Positions 24,646 to 32,455 of a stretch of DNA of 36,313 nucleotides are shown piece by piece. The notes beneath the pieces are model-generated. The model was not told the DNA's origin. It made no database searches and saw only the letters and a program-made list of their open reading frames with translations. The stretch spans positions 1 to 36,313 of the forward strand of contig NZ_JAQQXR010000020.1 of NCBI RefSeq assembly GCF_028595325.1, given 5' to 3'. A program made the position numbers and the translations under genes. The DNA comes from Janthinobacterium fluminis. GTDB taxonomy: Bacteria > Pseudomonadota > Gammaproteobacteria > Burkholderiales > Burkholderiaceae_D. Each line of letters begins with the position of its first letter. The stretch's first letter is position 1.

Positions 24646-27075
24646 TTAGAAGTCGGCCGTGGCGGAAATGCGCAGGCTGCGCGGCGCCCCCGCCATCAGC
24701 GTGCCCCAGGTCGACGCGCCGGACCAGTAGCTCTTGTCGCTGACGTTGCGCAGCGTGGCGCGCAGCGTCACCGTCTTGCCGCCGATGGCGGCCGGGTAGC
24801 GCGCGCCCAAGTCCAGCGTGCTCCAGGCCGGCAGGCGCTGGGTATTGAGCTGGTTGGCGTACTGTTCCGCGCTGTGGAAGATGCCGCCCGTCAGCGTCAG
24901 GCCGGCCAGCGCCGCCACGTCCCATTCGCCGTTCAGCGCCAATTGCAGCGCCGGCACGCCGACCCCGGTTTTGCCCGTCGTGGCCGGGTTGCCGGTGTTG
25001 GCCAGCTTGGCGTCTATCCAAGTGGCGCCGCCGTACACGCGCAGGCCGCTGGCCGCTTCGCCGTAGACGCTCAGCTCGACGCCGCGGTTGCGCTGCTCGC
25101 CTTCGACGGCGAAATAATTGTCCGCTTTCGTCAAACCGCTCGGGCGCGTGATCTGGAAGGCGCTCAGCGTCGTCATCAGGCGGCCGTGGTCGACCTTGAC
25201 GCCGATTTCCTTTTGCTTGGCCTTGTACGGCGCGAACACTTCGTCGTGGTTGCGGGCCGAGGCGGGCGCGGTGTCGCCCTTGCTCAAGCCTTCGATGTAG
25301 TTGCCGTAGACGGACACCTTGGCCAGCGGCTTGAAAACGACGCCCAGCATCGGCGTGACGGCACTGTCGTCGTAGGCGGATGCGCCGACATTGTCGGCGC
25401 GGACGCGCTGCTTGCGCAGGCCCAGCATCACTTGCAGGCGCTCGTCGAACATCTTCAGCGTGTCCGACAGGGCCACGCCGCTGAGCCGGGTGGCCGAGCG
25501 TTTCGTCACGCTGGCGGGCGCCGCGACGTTTTGCGCCGGCCGTTCCAGCGGCTGGTGGATATTTGACAGGTAGGCCGTGCCGGCCCTGCTGCCCATGTTG
25601 AACTGGTCTTCGTACTGGCTCCATTGCAGCGTGAGTTGGTGGCCGACGGCGCCCGTGGTGAAGCTGGCGCGCGCGCCGGCCTCGCTGGCGTTGCGGTGCA
25701 CGTCGAAGATGGCGCGCGTCGGCACGGTGCGGGTGTCGCCGGCGACGTTGCTGATCGTCGGCGTGTTGAACAGGCGGTCGACATCGGAGCTGGCCTTGCC
25801 GTGGCTGGCGAACAGCGACAGCTGCTTGTGCACCTCGTACTCGGCGCGCAGCAGGGCCGAGCGCTCCTTGCTGTCATACCATTCCCAGCGCTGCGAGTTG
25901 TTGTTGCGGTTGTCCGGCGCCGCCGGCACCGGCAGCGCCGCGCCCAGGAAGGGGCGGCGCGACGGCGCGTCGACGTCTTCGCGCTGCTCGATCAGGTCGA
26001 GCGTGGCGCGCAGGCGTTCGCCCTGGTAGTCGAGGGCGAGGGCGCCCAGCGTGGCCTTGCGCGATTGGTGGTCGATGCGCGTGTCGCCGCGCTGGTGGCT
26101 GCCGTTGAAGCGCACGCCGAATTCGCGCGCCGCGCCGAAGCGGCGCGCGACGTCGACGCCGCCGCCCAGCTGGGAACTGCCGGTGTAGTCGGCGCGCACG
26201 CGGGTCAGGTCGGCGCCGGCGCGTTTCGGCACGACGTTGATGCCGCCGCCGACGCCGCTGTTGGGCGACATGCCGTAGAGCGCCGCCGCCGGCCCCTTCA
26301 GCACTTCGACGCGTTCGGCGTAGTCGGTCATCAGCCGGTAGTTGGGGGCGACGCCGTACATGCCGTCGAAGGCGATTTCGCCGATGTTGTTGTCGCCCAT
26401 GGCGAAGCCGCGGATGAAGAAGGCGTCGGCGACGTCGCCGGTCGGCGCCGTGCTGCGCACCGACGGGTCTTTGTCGAGCAGTTCGCCGACGCTGCCGGCC
26501 TGCCGGTCGGCGATGTTTTGGGCGGTGAAGCTGGTGACGTGGAAGGGCGTGTCCATGACGTCGACGTTGCCCAGCAGGCCGAGGCGGCCGCCGCGGGCGA
26601 TCTGGCCGCCCGCGTAGGCGTCCGGCAGGGCGCCGGCGTCGGCCGCCGCCACCACCGTCACGGCCGGCAGGCTGGTCGCGCGCGCTTGCTGCTGCTGCGG
26701 CGCCGCCACCAGCGTGTAGCCGGCCGCCGTCTTGCCGATCCGGTAGGCGCTGCCGCGCAGCAGGGCGTTCAGGCCGTCCTCGACGCCATAGTTGCCGTGC
26801 AAGCCAGCGGTGCTCTTGCCGGCGACGGCGGCCGGGTCGAAGCTCAGCACGATGCCGGTGTCGCTGGCGAAGCTGGTCAGGGCCGGACCCAGCGGGCCGG
26901 CCGGAATGTTGTAGCTCTTGCCGGCTTGCGCGTGGGCGGGCGCGAGGGGTGCCAGTGTGGCGCCGGCCACGGCCAGGCCGCTGGCGGCCAGGTAGATGGC
27001 CATGGCGAGGGGGCGCAGGCGCGTGTTGGTCGGGGTGGGGCGGGCCTGGCGCCGGCCGGATGCTGTGCGTGTCAT
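24646..27075 (-). CDS. TonB-dependent siderophore receptor with N-terminal signalling (STN) domain
   Basis: An 809-aa outer-membrane receptor. A signal peptide with a long N-region ends at AHAQA (about residue 51). An STN domain follows (~residues 55-110: YNIPAGPLGPALTSFASDTGIVLSFD). The plug domain (~150-270) has DTPFHVTSFTAQNIADRQ, FFIRGF and RVEVLKGPAAALYGMSPNSGVGGGINVVPKR. A 22-strand-type barrel follows and ends in SLRISATADF with the usual terminal Phe. The STN domain signals to a FecR protein, and fecR and fecI lie directly upstream, so it both imports a ferric siderophore and induces its own operon. The siderophore is unknown and no biosynthesis genes are in the window, so a xenosiderophore is plausible. 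Confidence 0.93.
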   Translation of the reverse strand: MTRTASGRRQARPTPTNTRLRPLAMAIYLAASGLAVAGATLAPLAPAHAQAGKSYNIPAGPLGPALTSFASDTGIVLSFDPAAVAGKSTAGLHGNYGVEDGLNALLRGSAYRIGKTAAGYTLVAAPQQQQARATSLPAVTVVAAADAGALPDAYAGGQIARGGRLGLLGNVDVMDTPFHVTSFTAQNIADRQAGSVGELLDKDPSVRSTAPTGDVADAFFIRGFAMGDNNIGEIAFDGMYGVAPNYRLMTDYAERVEVLKGPAAALYGMSPNSGVGGGINVVPKRAGADLTRVRADYTGSSQLGGGVDVARRFGAAREFGVRFNGSHQRGDTRIDHQSRKATLGALALDYQGERLRATLDLIEQREDVDAPSRRPFLGAALPVPAAPDNRNNNSQRWEWYDSKERSALLRAEYEVHKQLSLFASHGKASSDVDRLFNTPTISNVAGDTRTVPTRAIFDVHRNASEAGARASFTTGAVGHQLTLQWSQYEDQFNMGSRAGTAYLSNIHQPLERPAQNVAAPASVTKRSATRLSGVALSDTLKMFDERLQVMLGLRKQRVRADNVGASAYDDSAVTPMLGVVFKPLAKVSVYGNYIEGLSKGDTAPASARNHDEVFAPYKAKQKEIGVKVDHGRLMTTLSAFQITRPSGLTKADNYFAVEGEQRNRGVELSVYGEAASGLRVYGGATWIDAKLANTGNPATTGKTGVGVPALQLALNGEWDVAALAGLTLTGGIFHSAEQYANQLNTQRLPAWSTLDLGARYPAAIGGKTVTLRATLRNVSDKSYWSGASTWGTLMAGAPRSLRISATADF

Positions 27076-27139
27076 GCGCGAAAATTCCTGTCGATGGTTG
27101 GAAAGATGGTGTGCTTATCTACCTTGCCAAGCGAGATGG

Positions 27140-27161
27140 AAAAAAGTACAGCGCGCCGCGC
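27140..27161 (-). terminator. Possible attenuator between fecR and the receptor gene
   Basis: On the minus strand a short GC hairpin (27150-27161, CGCGC/GCGCG type) is followed after four bases by six T (27145-27140). It lies 65 bases before the receptor start and might separate sigma/anti-sigma expression from receptor expression. Confidence 0.3.
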
Positions 27162-27164
27162 GAT

Positions 27165-28169
27165 TTATTTCAGGCGAACGTGGAGACTGGCCTTGTCCGC
27201 GCCGCCGGGGCGCCGCTCCACCTGGATCGGCAGGGTGTCGCCGACGGCGGCCAGCGCGCGTTCGGCGTCGCGCAGCGGGAAGGTGCCGGAGATGCGCAGG
27301 TCGGCCGCCGCGTGGGCGCAGTCGAGCGGCGCGCTGCGGTAGCGCGCCAGTTCGGCGACGAGATCGGCCAGGCGCAGGTCGTCGGCGATCAGCATGCCGC
27401 GGGTCCAGGCGGCGTCGCTGGCGGGGGCGTTGCGCTTGTCGATGAGGCCGCGGCGGTCGAAGCGCCCGCCTTGCCCGGCGCCGAGGATGGGGGCGTCGCC
27501 GGCCGCGTCGCTGCCGTGCAGGGCGACGCGCGCTTCGAGCACGGCGACGCGGGTGCTGGCCGGTTCCTGGCGGACGGTGAAGCGGGTGCCGAGCGCGCGC
27601 ACGTGGCCGTCGGCCGTTTCGACGATGAAGGGGCGCTGCGCCGCGTCGGGCGCGGTGCTGACCATGATTTGCCCGTGGCGCAGCCGCAGCAGCCGCGTCG
27701 TCGCCGAAAAATCGATGTCGAGCGCGGTGTCCGTGTCGAGCACGACGCGGCTGCCGTCGGGCAGCACGCTGTCGCGCTGTTCGCCGACGGCGGTGAGCAG
27801 GTCGGCCGAGCGGTCGCTGGCGCGATAGCCCTGCCAGCCGGCCAGGCCGGCGGCCAGCAGCACGCCGAGCTGGGCGAGGCCCTTGCGGCGGCCGGCCGAG
27901 GCCGGCCCCCGCGTCTGTGCGAGGGCGTGGGCCGATGCCGAAGCTTGCTCCGGCGCGATGGCGGCGAAGCGGGCGACGCTGGACTCGGCCCGCTGCCATG
28001 CCTGTTCGTGGGACGGGTGGGCGTTGCGCCAGTCGCGCCAGCGGCGCCGCTCGTCGGCGCTGGCCTCGCCGGAGGCCAGCAGGACGAACCATTCGGCCGC
28101 CTCTTGCAAGGGTTGGCGCTCGGCCGGCGCGGGGGCGGGCAATGTCCGGGGCGGGGGGCTGGGTGTCAT
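27165..28169 (-). CDS. FecR-type anti-sigma factor/regulator
   Basis: A 334-aa FecR protein. The cytoplasmic N-terminal domain (AAEWFVLLASGEASADERRRWRDW and HPSHEQAW) binds the sigma factor. One membrane segment lies near residues 110-125 (LAQLGVLLAAGLAGWQGY). The periplasmic FecR domain has DSVLPDGSRVVLDTDTALD and GHVRALGTRFTVRQE. A C-terminal region (DLVAELARYRSAPLDCAHAAADLRISGTF) contacts the receptor STN domain. Starts four bases after the fecI stop, so the two are coupled. It relays receptor occupancy to FecI. Confidence 0.92.
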   Translation of the reverse strand: MTPSPPPRTLPAPAPAERQPLQEAAEWFVLLASGEASADERRRWRDWRNAHPSHEQAWQRAESSVARFAAIAPEQASASAHALAQTRGPASAGRRKGLAQLGVLLAAGLAGWQGYRASDRSADLLTAVGEQRDSVLPDGSRVVLDTDTALDIDFSATTRLLRLRHGQIMVSTAPDAAQRPFIVETADGHVRALGTRFTVRQEPASTRVAVLEARVALHGSDAAGDAPILGAGQGGRFDRRGLIDKRNAPASDAAWTRGMLIADDLRLADLVAELARYRSAPLDCAHAAADLRISGTFPLRDAERALAAVGDTLPIQVERRPGGADKASLHVRLK

Positions 28170-28173
28170 GCCG

Positions 28174-28677
28174 TCAGGACGCGCCGATGCGCATGCAGTG
28201 GCTGACCGCCTGCAGCATGTATTTCTTGACCATGCTGAGGGAGACGTTCAGGCGCTCGGCGATGTCGGCGTAGCGCAGCCCTTCCAGTTGCGACAGCAGG
28301 AAGGCCTGGCGCGCCTTGGGCGGCAGGCCGTCGAGCAGGGCGTCGATTTCCAGCAGGGTTTCAATGAGCAGCGCGCGGCTCTCCGGGCTGGGGCTGTACG
28401 GCTGCGGCAGCCAGGCCAGGGCGTCGAGGTAGGCGCGCTCCAGCGCCTGGCGGCGCAGGTGGTTGGTCAGCAAGCCGTGCGCGACGGTGGTGAGGAAGGC
28501 GCGCGGCTCGCGCAGGGCCTGCGGTGGCGGCGCCCGCAGCACGCGCAGGAAGGTGTCCTGGGCCAGGTCGGCCGCGTGGTGGGCGCAGCCGAGCTTTTTG
28601 CGCAGCCAGCCATAGAGCCAGCTGTGGTGGCTCTGGTACAGCTCGGCAACGGAATCGGCGGGTAGGACGGCGTGCAA
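28174..28677 (-). CDS. FecI-like ECF RNA polymerase sigma factor
   Basis: A 167-aa sigma-70-family ECF protein. Region 2 is seen as ELYQSHHSWLYGWLRKKLGCAHHAADLAQDTFLRVL, with REPRAFLTTVAHGLLTNHLRR after it. Region 4 is LPPKARQAFLLSQLEGLRYADIAERLNVSLSMVKKYM, a good match to FecI. The frame is open to 28788, but that longer version would start upstream of the likely transcription start. A TTG at 28677 with GGAG six bases before gives the FecI length and starts just before the conserved core. It is followed by fecR and the TonB receptor in the standard order and is controlled by the Fur-box promoter upstream. Confidence 0.9.
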   Translation of the reverse strand: MHAVLPADSVAELYQSHHSWLYGWLRKKLGCAHHAADLAQDTFLRVLRAPPPQALREPRAFLTTVAHGLLTNHLRRQALERAYLDALAWLPQPYSPSPESRALLIETLLEIDALLDGLPPKARQAFLLSQLEGLRYADIAERLNVSLSMVKKYMLQAVSHCMRIGAS

Positions 28678-28742
28678 GGCAAGCTCCGTAAAACATCGTG
28701 CAAGTTGTTGCGGGCTGGCCAGGACGGCTTGGTCAGCTATCT

Positions 28743-28761
28743 GAGAATGGTTCTCATTATC
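28743..28761 (-). promoter_or_regulatory. Fur box
   Basis: GAGAATGGTTCTCATTATC matches 15 of 19 positions of the classical Fur consensus (GATAATGATAATCATTATC). It overlaps the -10 box of the fecI promoter, so Fur-Fe would block initiation when iron is plentiful. It may also influence the divergent MmcQ gene. Confidence 0.85.
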
Positions 28762-28784
28762 GTCTCGACGATTAATTCCGTCAA
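28756..28784 (-). promoter_or_regulatory. Sigma70 promoter of the fecI-fecR-receptor operon
   Basis: On the minus strand, -35 TTGACG (28784-28779), a 17-base spacer and -10 GATAAT (28761-28756) form a near-consensus promoter. Transcription would begin near 28749, about 70 bases before the proposed fecI start. Confidence 0.75.
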
Positions 28785-28880
28785 TCAATCTTCATGCCCG
28801 CGTGGCATGCTTGCACGTGTATGATTATAGTATGTTAACTATGCGGCAAGCTTGCCCGCCGCTGCGAGAGGCCGCCGAGA

Positions 28881-29240
28881 ATGGACAGCAAACAACTGCA
28901 AGACCTGTGCGGGCGCCTGCCGGGCGCCGTCCGCCACCTGCACGGGCCGCCGTCGAACATCCTCGTGTATGCGGTGGGCGGCAAGCAATTTGCCTATTTC
29001 AAGACCAGCGAGCCGGAGGCGTGGCGTTTCAGCGTGCGCGTCAGCCCCGAGCGCTTTGTCGAGCTGACGGACATGCCCGGCATCAAACCGGCCCGGTATA
29101 TGGGGCGCTTCCACTGGGTCACCATCGTCCGCGTCGAGGCCATGCCCGAGGCTTACCTGGAAGAGCTGCTCGCCTGGTCGCACCAGCGGGCCATGGCCTC
29201 GCTGAGCCGGGCGCGCCGGGCCGAGCTGGCGGGGCAGTGA
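28881..29240 (+). CDS. MmcQ/YjbR family DNA-binding-like protein
   Basis: A 119-aa protein with the MmcQ/YjbR (CyaY-like fold) pattern: an N-terminal LCGRLPGAVRHLHGPP, then VYAVGGKQFAYFK, FSVRVSPERFVELTDMPGIKPARYMGRFHWVTI and a C-terminal SHQRAMASLSR. Members bind double-stranded DNA in some species, but their role is poorly known. The ATG follows a purine-rich GAGAGG stretch. It is divergent from fecI and may share its regulatory region. Confidence 0.85.
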   Translation: MDSKQLQDLCGRLPGAVRHLHGPPSNILVYAVGGKQFAYFKTSEPEAWRFSVRVSPERFVELTDMPGIKPARYMGRFHWVTIVRVEAMPEAYLEELLAWSHQRAMASLSRARRAELAGQ

Positions 29241-29275
29241 TACACTACGCCCCTTACACTCGATCCAGATACCCC

Positions 29276-29818
29276 ATGACGAACACAAAACAGCCGCCCG
29301 CCAAGAAACGCGCCGAGGCGAGCGCGGGGCCGGCCGCCAATCCCTTCCTGGACGGCGAATTTTACGCGCGCATGCGCGATTACACCGAGCGCGATGCCGC
29401 CTTCTCCAAGGAGTTGCGGGCTATCGCCGAGAGTGGCGCCGGCAAGCACAGCACGGACCCGCGCTACGCGCCGTCGCTGCAGCCGCTGCTGGGCATCGTC
29501 AAGAAGGGCCTGTCCCTGGCGGACATGTTGGAGCGCATCGTGGCCGGCACGGAAAAAGGCTTGTGGGAACCCTGGCTGGCGGCGTTCGGCATGCAACTGA
29601 ACGGCGTCAATTACGCGAAGACGGGGGCGCGCAATGCCCGGCTGGCGCTGGACCTGAGCCTGGCCTCCAAGGTCCAGGCCGCGTTTGCCAACGCCGGCGT
29701 GGGTAACTGGCGCAGCCTGGTCGCGCAGGATTGCCACGCGCTGCAAGTGGAGAAGGCCGGCGAAAAGACGCCGGCGAAGGCTTACGCCATTTTCTACCTC
29801 GACGCCGCCGACAGCTAA
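29276..29818 (+). CDS. Hypothetical protein (180 aa)
   Basis: I do not recognise a family. The first ~22 residues are basic and Ala/Pro-rich (KQPPAKKRAEASAGPAA). A soluble, helix-rich domain follows, with NPFLDGEFYARMRDYTERDAAFSKEL, GIVKKGLSLADMLERIVAGTE and WEPWLAAFGMQLNGVNYAKTGARNARLALDL. No signal peptide or membrane segment is seen. The frame is open upstream, but the ATG at 29276 gives a start 35 bases after the MmcQ gene. Its TAA overlaps the stop codon of the convergent alpha/beta hydrolase gene. GC and codon use match the chromosome. Confidence 0.7.
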   Translation: MTNTKQPPAKKRAEASAGPAANPFLDGEFYARMRDYTERDAAFSKELRAIAESGAGKHSTDPRYAPSLQPLLGIVKKGLSLADMLERIVAGTEKGLWEPWLAAFGMQLNGVNYAKTGARNARLALDLSLASKVQAAFANAGVGNWRSLVAQDCHALQVEKAGEKTPAKAYAIFYLDAADS

Positions 29819-30531
29819 GCCGGCCCCGCCGTCTCCAGCGCCGCCTCGATCTGGCGGATGAAGGGATAGATGGCGCTGACCGCCGTCGCCGGAAACGTTT
29901 GCAGCAGGCAGTGCGGGCCGTCGATCTCGACGATCTGCGTGCGGCCGTTGAGCCGGGCGACCAGCGCCGCGGCGCTGCGCGGCACGACGCGGTCGCGGCC
30001 GGCGCGCAGATACAGCAGCGGCAGCGCCACGCGGCCCAGCGGCTCGGTGGCGTCCAGCGACAGCACGGACAACATCCGCGCGCGCATGACATGCGGCGCC
30101 ACTTCCGCCACGGCGCCGGCCACGGCGGCGTGCTGGGCGGCGCTGGAGCGCGGCCCCAGCAGCAGCCGCGACAGCAGGCCGAGCGGCGCCAGATGCAGCG
30201 GCGCGCGCGCCAGCAGCGGCCGCAGCCAGGCCAGCGCCGGGCGCGGATTGCGCACAAAGCTACAACATAGGATCAGGCCCACGCAGTTCGGCGCGCCGCG
30301 CGCCGCGATGGCCACGGCGATGGGGCCGGAGAACGATTCGCCGAGGAGGACATACGGCGCATCCTTGGGCAACTGGCTGAGTACCAGGGTTTCCAGCGCC
30401 GCGTAGTCGAGCGCTTGCGCGGGCGGATAGCGTATCACCATGGCCGCCGCGCCGGGCCACAGCGTGGCCCTGAAGTCATCGAACAGGCGGCCGGTGCCGT
30501 CCATGCCCGGCAGCAGTACGAGGGTGACCAT
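29815..30531 (-). CDS. Alpha/beta hydrolase, small serine type
   Basis: A 238-aa cytoplasmic hydrolase. The oxyanion region LLPGMDGTGRLFDDF is at the N-terminus, the nucleophile elbow GESFSG has Ser66, the acid is probably Asp in RAGRDRVVP, and the His is in DGPHCLLQTFP. It lacks an extensive cap domain. Similar proteins are annotated only as alpha/beta hydrolases, so no substrate can be named. The gene is convergent with the 180-aa hypothetical gene (overlapping stops). An AT-rich 129-bp region upstream, with TGATAA/TTATCA inverted repeat at 30587-30605, probably holds its promoter. Confidence 0.85.
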   Translation of the reverse strand: MVTLVLLPGMDGTGRLFDDFRATLWPGAAAMVIRYPPAQALDYAALETLVLSQLPKDAPYVLLGESFSGPIAVAIAARGAPNCVGLILCCSFVRNPRPALAWLRPLLARAPLHLAPLGLLSRLLLGPRSSAAQHAAVAGAVAEVAPHVMRARMLSVLSLDATEPLGRVALPLLYLRAGRDRVVPRSAAALVARLNGRTQIVEIDGPHCLLQTFPATAVSAIYPFIRQIEAALETAGPA

Positions 30532-30660
30532 GGATTGCGCTTTCTTTGGGGACGATGAAAATATTTTTATTTGGAAACAACCATACTGATAATTTCATTT
30601 TATCAATATTGTTGGTTTCTCGCTTGGATATGTCATTCCACCATGGCCGCCGCGGCGGCG

Positions 30661-31131
30661 CTACTGCGTCTTGTAGATGCCGCAACCGATCAGAATGTCG
30701 TCGAGCTTTTCGATATAGCTGGATTTTTGCTCGATGGCCTTGCTCACGGGATTCGGCCATTTGTAGTCGAACCAGCCGCTGCCCTTGCTGTTGGCGATGG
30801 CGATCATGCCCTTGATCAGGTAGGTGCCTTCGGCGTCGCGCATGTCGCTCAAGTCCTTGCCGACCATTTTCGCGCTGCTGCCGTTGCCGATGGCCAGGTT
30901 GGTGCCCTTCAGGTTGTAGACGAAGATGTACAGGTTGCGGTCGACGAACTGGCCTTTCGGATTGTTGAACTCGGCGAAAGCCTTGTCCCTGCCGTTGGCC
31001 TTGACGTAGGCCACGGCCTTCTTGACCAGCGCCGTCGCCTCGGCGGCGCTGCCGCGCTCCTCGGCTTGCGCGGCGTGGCCGATGCCGAGGGCCAGCGCGG
31101 CGAAAATAACTGTGTTCAAGAATGTCTTCAT
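30661..31131 (-). CDS. Periplasmic single-Cache domain protein
   Basis: A 156-aa secreted protein. Signal peptide MKTFLNTVIFAALALGIG ends around HAAQA (residue ~23). The mature protein is one sCache domain: ATALVKKAVAYVKANGRDKAFAEFNNPKGQFVDRNLYIFVYNLKGTNLA, then GKDLSDMRDAEGTYLIKGMIAIA, GWFDYKWPNP and the end IGCGIYK. Cache domains bind small carboxylates and amino acids. Here the domain stands alone without a transmembrane signalling partner, so it may act as a soluble binding protein for a separate sensor. It follows glcF on the same strand after 101 bases, but tandem palindromes in that gap suggest separate control. Confidence 0.87.
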   Translation of the reverse strand: MKTFLNTVIFAALALGIGHAAQAEERGSAAEATALVKKAVAYVKANGRDKAFAEFNNPKGQFVDRNLYIFVYNLKGTNLAIGNGSSAKMVGKDLSDMRDAEGTYLIKGMIAIANSKGSGWFDYKWPNPVSKAIEQKSSYIEKLDDILIGCGIYKTQ

Positions 31132-31169
31132 GGTGTCTCCTGTGCTGTTCGAGGGAAGAGCCGGGGCGT

Positions 31170-31193
31170 CCGCATATGCGTGCGCATATGCGG
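31170..31193. promoter_or_regulatory. Twin palindrome upstream of the Cache gene
   Basis: Two copies of the 10-bp palindrome CGCATATGCG, separated by TG, together form an inverted repeat with 11-base perfect arms (31170-31180 and 31183-31193). It lies 39 bases before the Cache start and 40 bases beyond the glcF stop. It could be an operator or a transcription-ending hairpin; no T-run follows. Confidence 0.6.
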
Positions 31194-31232
31194 GTGCATA
31201 AAATCATGCCCTGTGGAATTAGCTTGCGTCAT

Positions 31233-32453
31233 TTACATGGCGCGGTCAATCAGTTCTATCCAGTGTTGCACGGGGGCCTCAGTGCCCGCCTGCAGGTGGG
31301 CCTGACAGCCGATATTGGCCGACACGATCAGCTCGGCGCCGGTGGCCGCCAGCTTGGCCAGCTTGTCGTCGCGCAGCCGGCGCGACAGCGCCGGCTGCAG
31401 CACCGAGTAGGTGCCGGCCGAGCCGCAGCACAGGTGGCTGTCGGCGCACAGTTGCACGTCGATGCCGGCGGCGCGCAGCAGGCCCTCGACCTTGCCGCGG
31501 ATTTGCTGGCCGTGCTGCAGGGTGCAGGGCGGGTGGTAGGCGACGCGCGGGCCGCCCCTGCGGCGCAGCTTTGCGGCCAGCTCGGCCTCGAAGGCGGACA
31601 GGATTTCGCTCAGGTCGCGCGTCAGCGCCGACACCCGCGCCGCCTTGTCGGCGTAGCCGGCGTCGTGGCGCAGCAGGTGGCCGTAGTCCTTGACGGTGGC
31701 GCCGCAGCCCGAGGCCGTCATGACGATGGCCTCGGCGCCCGCCTGCACGTGGGGCCACCAGGCGTCGATGTTGCGGCGCATGTCGTCCAGCCCGCCGTCA
31801 TGGTCGCTCAGGTGGTGGCGGATGGCGCCGCAGCAGCCGGCCTTCGGCGCGACCACCAGTTGCACGCCGAGGGCGTCGAGCACGCGCGCGGCGGCGGCGT
31901 TGATGTTGGGCGCCATCGCCGGCTGCACGCAGCCGTCGAGCAGCAGCATCTTGCGGGCGTGCTGGCGGCGCGGCCAGGCGCCGGCCTGCTGGCGCGGCGG
32001 CACCTTGTCGCGCACGGCCGCCGGCAGCAGCGGGCGCAGCGCCTGGCCCGCCTTCAGCGCCGGGCCGAACAGCCAGGCGCGCGGCAGCAGCTGCTTCAGC
32101 GCCGCGCGGGCCAGGCGCTGGCCCAGCGGCCGGCGCACGCGCTCCTCGACCAGCTTGCGGCCGATGTCGGCCAGGCGGCCGTACTGGACGCCGGACGGGC
32201 AGGTGCTTTCGCAGTTGCGGCAGCTCAGGCAGCGGTCCAGGTGCAACTGCGTCCTGGCCGTCACGGCCTGGCCCTCCAGCACCTGCTTGATCAGGTAGAT
32301 GCGGCCGCGCGGGCCGTCCAGCTCGTCGCCGAGCAACTGGTAGGTCGGGCAGGTGGCCGTGCAAAAGCCGCAATGCACGCATTTGCCCAGGATGGCCTGG
32401 GCTTCCTCGCCCTCCGGCGTGTTCTTGATGAAGTCTGCGAGTGTCGTTTGCAT
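31233..32453 (-). CDS. glcF: Glycolate oxidase iron-sulfur subunit GlcF
   Basis: A 406-aa Fe-S subunit of glycolate oxidase, which oxidises glycolate to glyoxylate and passes electrons to the membrane. Two ferredoxin-like cysteine clusters are seen near the N-terminus (CVHCGFCTATCP and CLSCRNCESTCP). Two CCG-type domains follow, with VAPKAGCCGAIRHHL, ASGCGATVKDYG, YHPPCTLQHGQQI and LCCGSAGTYSVLQP. Start 32453 (MQTTLADF) lies two bases after the glcE stop. The frame is open further upstream, but that would overlap glcE deeply. Length matches GlcF (about 405 aa). Confidence 0.95.
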   Translation of the reverse strand: MQTTLADFIKNTPEGEEAQAILGKCVHCGFCTATCPTYQLLGDELDGPRGRIYLIKQVLEGQAVTARTQLHLDRCLSCRNCESTCPSGVQYGRLADIGRKLVEERVRRPLGQRLARAALKQLLPRAWLFGPALKAGQALRPLLPAAVRDKVPPRQQAGAWPRRQHARKMLLLDGCVQPAMAPNINAAAARVLDALGVQLVVAPKAGCCGAIRHHLSDHDGGLDDMRRNIDAWWPHVQAGAEAIVMTASGCGATVKDYGHLLRHDAGYADKAARVSALTRDLSEILSAFEAELAAKLRRRGGPRVAYHPPCTLQHGQQIRGKVEGLLRAAGIDVQLCADSHLCCGSAGTYSVLQPALSRRLRDDKLAKLAATGAELIVSANIGCQAHLQAGTEAPVQHWIELIDRAM

Positions 32454-32455
32454 GT

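Noticed and set aside
24412..25566. Long plus-strand frames opposite the TonB receptor and FecR genes
   Set aside because: Codon-bias shadows; the translations show no family motifs and the opposite strand is a complete, recognisable operon.
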